This document shows, piece after piece, positions 5,949 to 7,940 of a DNA stretch of 7,940 nt. How positions within the stretch are numbered: the stretch's first letter is position 1; each line of letters begins with the position of its first letter. A program made the translations under genes and the position numbers. The DNA is from Alphaproteobacteria bacterium (GTDB lineage Bacteria; Pseudomonadota; Alphaproteobacteria; Rhizobiales; Xanthobacteraceae): the NCBI GenBank assembly GCA_005883115.1, contig VAZQ01000369.1, positions 1 to 7,940 of the forward strand, read 5' to 3'. The notes below the pieces were generated by a model. That model had not been told where the DNA came from, searched no databases, and was given only the letters and a program-made list of their open reading frames with translations.

Positions 5949-6790
5949 GTAGCAGCGGGCCTCTGGCCAACCAAACGCCGCAAGATTGGTGGTCGACATC
6001 GATCATCGACATGAAGCCGGGCATGATCCGCTATCGCGGCTACGCGATCGAGGAGCTGATCGGCCGCGTCGGCTTTGCCGACATGGTCTATCTCATGACC
6101 CGCGGCGAGCTTCCCCATCCTGCCGCCGCCAAGCTGCTGGAAGCCGCGCTCGTGGCAGCGGTGGACCATGGCCCGCAGGCACCCTCGATCGCGGCAGCCA
6201 GAATGGCGGTCACCTGCGGGGTCGGCATCAACAATGCCATGGCGTCGGCCATCAACATGCTCGGCGACGTGCATGGCGGGGCCGGCGAGCAATGCGTCAC
6301 TCTTTATAATGCCGTCGCCGCGCGTGTGGGCAGTGATGTGATCAGCGAGGAGCGGCTCGCCGAAGCGGCGCGGGCCGAGATGAAGCTGCTGGTCGAAGCA
6401 GGTATCCGATATGTCCCCGGTTTCGGGCATCGCTTTCATCCTCGGGACCCGCGTGCCCCGCGCCTGCTCGAGCTGGTGGACGTCGCTGCTGCCGCCGGCG
6501 CGGTGAGCGGACGCTTTGCCGCCATTGGCCGAGCGGTGGAGGCGGAGCTTGCGGCGCAGAAAGGGCGAACCGTGCCGATGAACATCGACGGCGCCACCGG
6601 CGTGATCTTCACGGAGCTCGGCTTCCCGCCGCCGCTCTGCCGCGGGCTGTTCGTCCTGTCTCGCGCGGTCGGCGCGTTGGCCCACGCTTTCGAAGAGATG
6701 CAATCGGGCGAACGCAACAAAGGCCCGATCCCGCGGCATCTCACTTGGACCTATACGGGCCCGCCTGCGCGTACGCTTGGCGCCGCATAG
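5945..6790 (+). CDS. Citryl-CoA lyase-like protein (citrate synthase superfamily)
   Basis: The 281-residue protein is a shortened member of the citrate synthase superfamily (full enzymes are about 370-430 residues). It starts with WWSTSIIDMKPGMIRYRGYAIEELIG, as in family members that use citryl-CoA or similar thioesters. Substrate residues are recognisable: His75 in VDHGPQAPS, His110 in DVHGGAGEQ, His162 in PGFGHRFHP, and Asp215 in PMNIDGATG. His110, His162 and Asp215 match the citrate synthase catalytic triad. Arg240 and the GALAHAFEEM block (243-252) fit the C-terminal CoA/substrate region. The expected reaction is retro-aldol/Claisen cleavage of a 3-hydroxy-3-carboxyacyl-CoA such as citryl-CoA to acetyl-CoA and an oxoacid. 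The start overlaps the CoA-transferase stop (ATGA), so the two are co-translated and probably sequential in one pathway. It ends at TAG 6788-6790, with 19 further in-frame sense codons before TGA. A true citrate synthase is less likely given the length and partner. Confidence 0.87.
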   Translation: MSSSGPLANQTPQDWWSTSIIDMKPGMIRYRGYAIEELIGRVGFADMVYLMTRGELPHPAAAKLLEAALVAAVDHGPQAPSIAAARMAVTCGVGINNAMASAINMLGDVHGGAGEQCVTLYNAVAARVGSDVISEERLAEAARAEMKLLVEAGIRYVPGFGHRFHPRDPRAPRLLELVDVAAAAGAVSGRFAAIGRAVEAELAAQKGRTVPMNIDGATGVIFTELGFPPPLCRGLFVLSRAVGALAHAFEEMQSGERNKGPIPRHLTWTYTGPPARTLGAA

Positions 6791-6902
6791 CGGCTCGACT
6801 ACCAGTTCGCCATGCGTCCCAAGCCCGAGCACGTGCCGGGCAAGGCGTGACAGAGAGCTCGTCATCGGCCGCCCTCTGCCCGCCTGGCCTGCGTGACGCG
6901 CC
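6791..6902. other. Convergent intergenic interval
   Basis: This interval of about 110 bases lies between the stop codons of the lyase (plus) and the MFS gene (minus). The first 60 bases form an in-frame continuation of the lyase frame after its TAG. I found no strong hairpin with a T-run that would terminate either transcript. Confidence 0.5.
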
Positions 6903-7940
6903 TCAATGGGCCCGTGTGGTGAGCAATTTGGGACGGCTCTTTCTTTCCAGCGTCTCGGGCATCAATCTCCAGGTCAGCACGAGTCCTATGCTACCGATGC
7001 AGGCCAAGCCGAAGAACGCGATGCTGCTGCCCAGCCGGTCGCTTATCCATCCCGCCAGCGTCGTGCTCAATGCAGCGCCGATTCCGACTGCGCTGCCCAC
7101 AATGCCTTGGGCCAGGTTGAAGCGGCCCGTGCCGCGCGTGATATCGGCAATGGTAAGGGGGACCAGTACGCCGAACACCGCCGCGCAGACGCCGTCGAGG
7201 AGCTGCACCGCGACCAGGAGGCGCGGGTCCGCCACAACCATGAATAGGACGGCCCGGACCGGCAAGGCGGCGAACCCGATCAGCAATACGGGGCGGCGTC
7301 CCCATCGCTGCGCCAAGCGCCCTACCGAAGGCGAGAACGCCGCGACGACGAGTTGCGGCACCACGATGCAGGCCGCCACCAGTGTCGTTGCCCATGCGCT
7401 CGAGCGCATGGTGACGATGCTCGCCATGAGCGGAAGCATGGCCGTGTTTGCGAGCTGGAAGAAGGTGACACACGCGGCGAACGTCAGCAGCGGTCGATTG
7501 GTCAAGAGGCTCGCAACACCCGCCGTTGCGCTGCGGCCCTCGTCCAGCCCGCCGTGGGCGCGAACAGGATCGATCTCGTTCGGCGGGATGTGCTTAAGCG
7601 TGATCAGCGTTGGAACAATAAGCGCGGCGGTGACGAGAAATACTGCCTGATTCGACCAGAAATAGCCGACCGCGCCCATTCCCGCTGCCGCCAAACCATT
7701 GCCGATCGAAGCGAAGCGCGCGTTGCGGCCGAACCGTTCGCCGCTGGCGGTATGACCGACGAGCCCAAGGCTGATGGCGGCAAGCGCGGGGCTCACGACG
7801 GAGCTCCCGGCGGCCTGCAGAAACTGCGCGCCGAGCACGGCTGGAAAGATGGGCCATAGTGCGATGATCAGCGCGCTCGCGCTGATAAGGATCATCGCAA
7901 GCGCCGCGACCGCGCGCTCAGAGCGCGCGGCGTCCACGAT
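6903..7940 (-). CDS. MFS transporter, 5' end cut by window edge
   Basis: An open minus-strand frame of 345 residues continues through the right edge. The GTG at 7937 is probably internal, because the preceding codon is Ile and the frame opens in the loop between helices 2 and 3 (D-A-A-R-S-E-R). I count about ten hydrophobic helices: four, then a hydrophilic central loop near residues 115-148 (HIPPNEIDPVRAHGG...), then six. Helices 1 and 2 are therefore missing, as expected for a 12-helix major facilitator cut at the edge. SVGRLAQRWGRRPVLLIG after the eighth canonical helix is the second-half motif A (GxLaxRxGRRxxL). LDGVCAAVFGVLVPLTIAD and GRFNLAQGIVGSAVGIG are segments I have seen in rhizobial MFS proteins. 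It is an inner-membrane proton-coupled porter of unknown substrate and direction. It is convergent with the lyase operon, so co-regulation is not shown. Confidence 0.88.
   Translation of the reverse strand: MVDAARSERAVAALAMILISASALIIALWPIFPAVLGAQFLQAAGSSVVSPALAAISLGLVGHTASGERFGRNARFASIGNGLAAAGMGAVGYFWSNQAVFLVTAALIVPTLITLKHIPPNEIDPVRAHGGLDEGRSATAGVASLLTNRPLLTFAACVTFFQLANTAMLPLMASIVTMRSSAWATTLVAACIVVPQLVVAAFSPSVGRLAQRWGRRPVLLIGFAALPVRAVLFMVVADPRLLVAVQLLDGVCAAVFGVLVPLTIADITRGTGRFNLAQGIVGSAVGIGAALSTTLAGWISDRLGSSIAFFGLACIGSIGLVLTWRLMPETLERKSRPKLLTTRAH

Noticed and set aside
5246..6865. Long minus-strand open frame of 539 codons
   Set aside because: It lies opposite the CoA-transferase 3' part and the whole lyase. 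Its translation is low-complexity Ser/Arg/Pro without family motifs, whereas both plus-strand genes have clear catalytic motifs. It is a by-product of high GC.
6745..7650. Plus-strand open frame of 301 codons opposite the MFS gene
   Set aside because: Its translation is a mirror of transporter codons (Ser/Thr/Arg-rich) with no motif, and the minus-strand MFS helices and motif A are clear.

Overview
The window is GC-rich, with the codon use, family composition and weak Shine-Dalgarno sites typical of an alphaproteobacterium. The protein flavours (IclR regulator, CaiB/BaiF CoA-transferase, short citrate-synthase-like citryl-CoA lyase, small SET protein, PYROXD2-like oxidoreductase) fit Hyphomicrobiales (Bradyrhizobium or Xanthobacteraceae-like). 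That placement is inference from protein style, not from a marker gene. I see no rRNA, tRNA, CRISPR array, insertion sequence or phage gene.

Left part (1-1838): two translationally coupled minus-strand genes run off the left edge. The first is a small nucleotidyltransferase-like glycosyltransferase (TIGR04282/DUF2064 type). The second is a membrane GT-C-type glycosyltransferase with a GTG start that overlaps the upstream stop codon; only its first 245 codons are present. Upstream of the pair lies a gene-free stretch of about 310 bases with a probable terminator for the next gene and a perfect 7-bp inverted repeat.

Middle part (1839-4000): a compact SET-domain lysine methyltransferase with a zinc-type cysteine set and a very basic C-terminal tail (minus strand) diverges, across only about 44 bases, from a full-length FAD-dependent oxidoreductase of the phytoene desaturase/PYROXD2 type (plus strand). 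The 3' end of the oxidoreductase overlaps the 3' end of the IclR gene tail-to-tail by 51 bases.

Right part (3950-7940): an IclR-family regulator (minus) is divergent from a two-gene plus-strand operon. The operon encodes a class III CoA-transferase followed, with an ATGA overlap, by a 281-residue citryl-CoA lyase-like protein that keeps the citrate synthase catalytic His-His-Asp set. The 109-base divergent spacer is AT-rich and carries a series of AGAAC/AGAAT half-sites, including two interlocked perfect palindromes over the probable -10 region. The simplest reading is a self-contained acid-catabolic module. The regulator senses a carboxylic acid, the transferase makes its CoA thioester, and the lyase splits it to acetyl-CoA plus an oxoacid. 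A convergent MFS transporter (5' end cut by the right edge) closes the window; whether it serves this pathway is unknown.

The most interesting items are the transferase-lyase pair (a possible ATP-independent route for cleaving citrate or a citrate-like acid), the interlocked operator array, and the SET protein with its basic tail. No wholly unprecedented system is evident.
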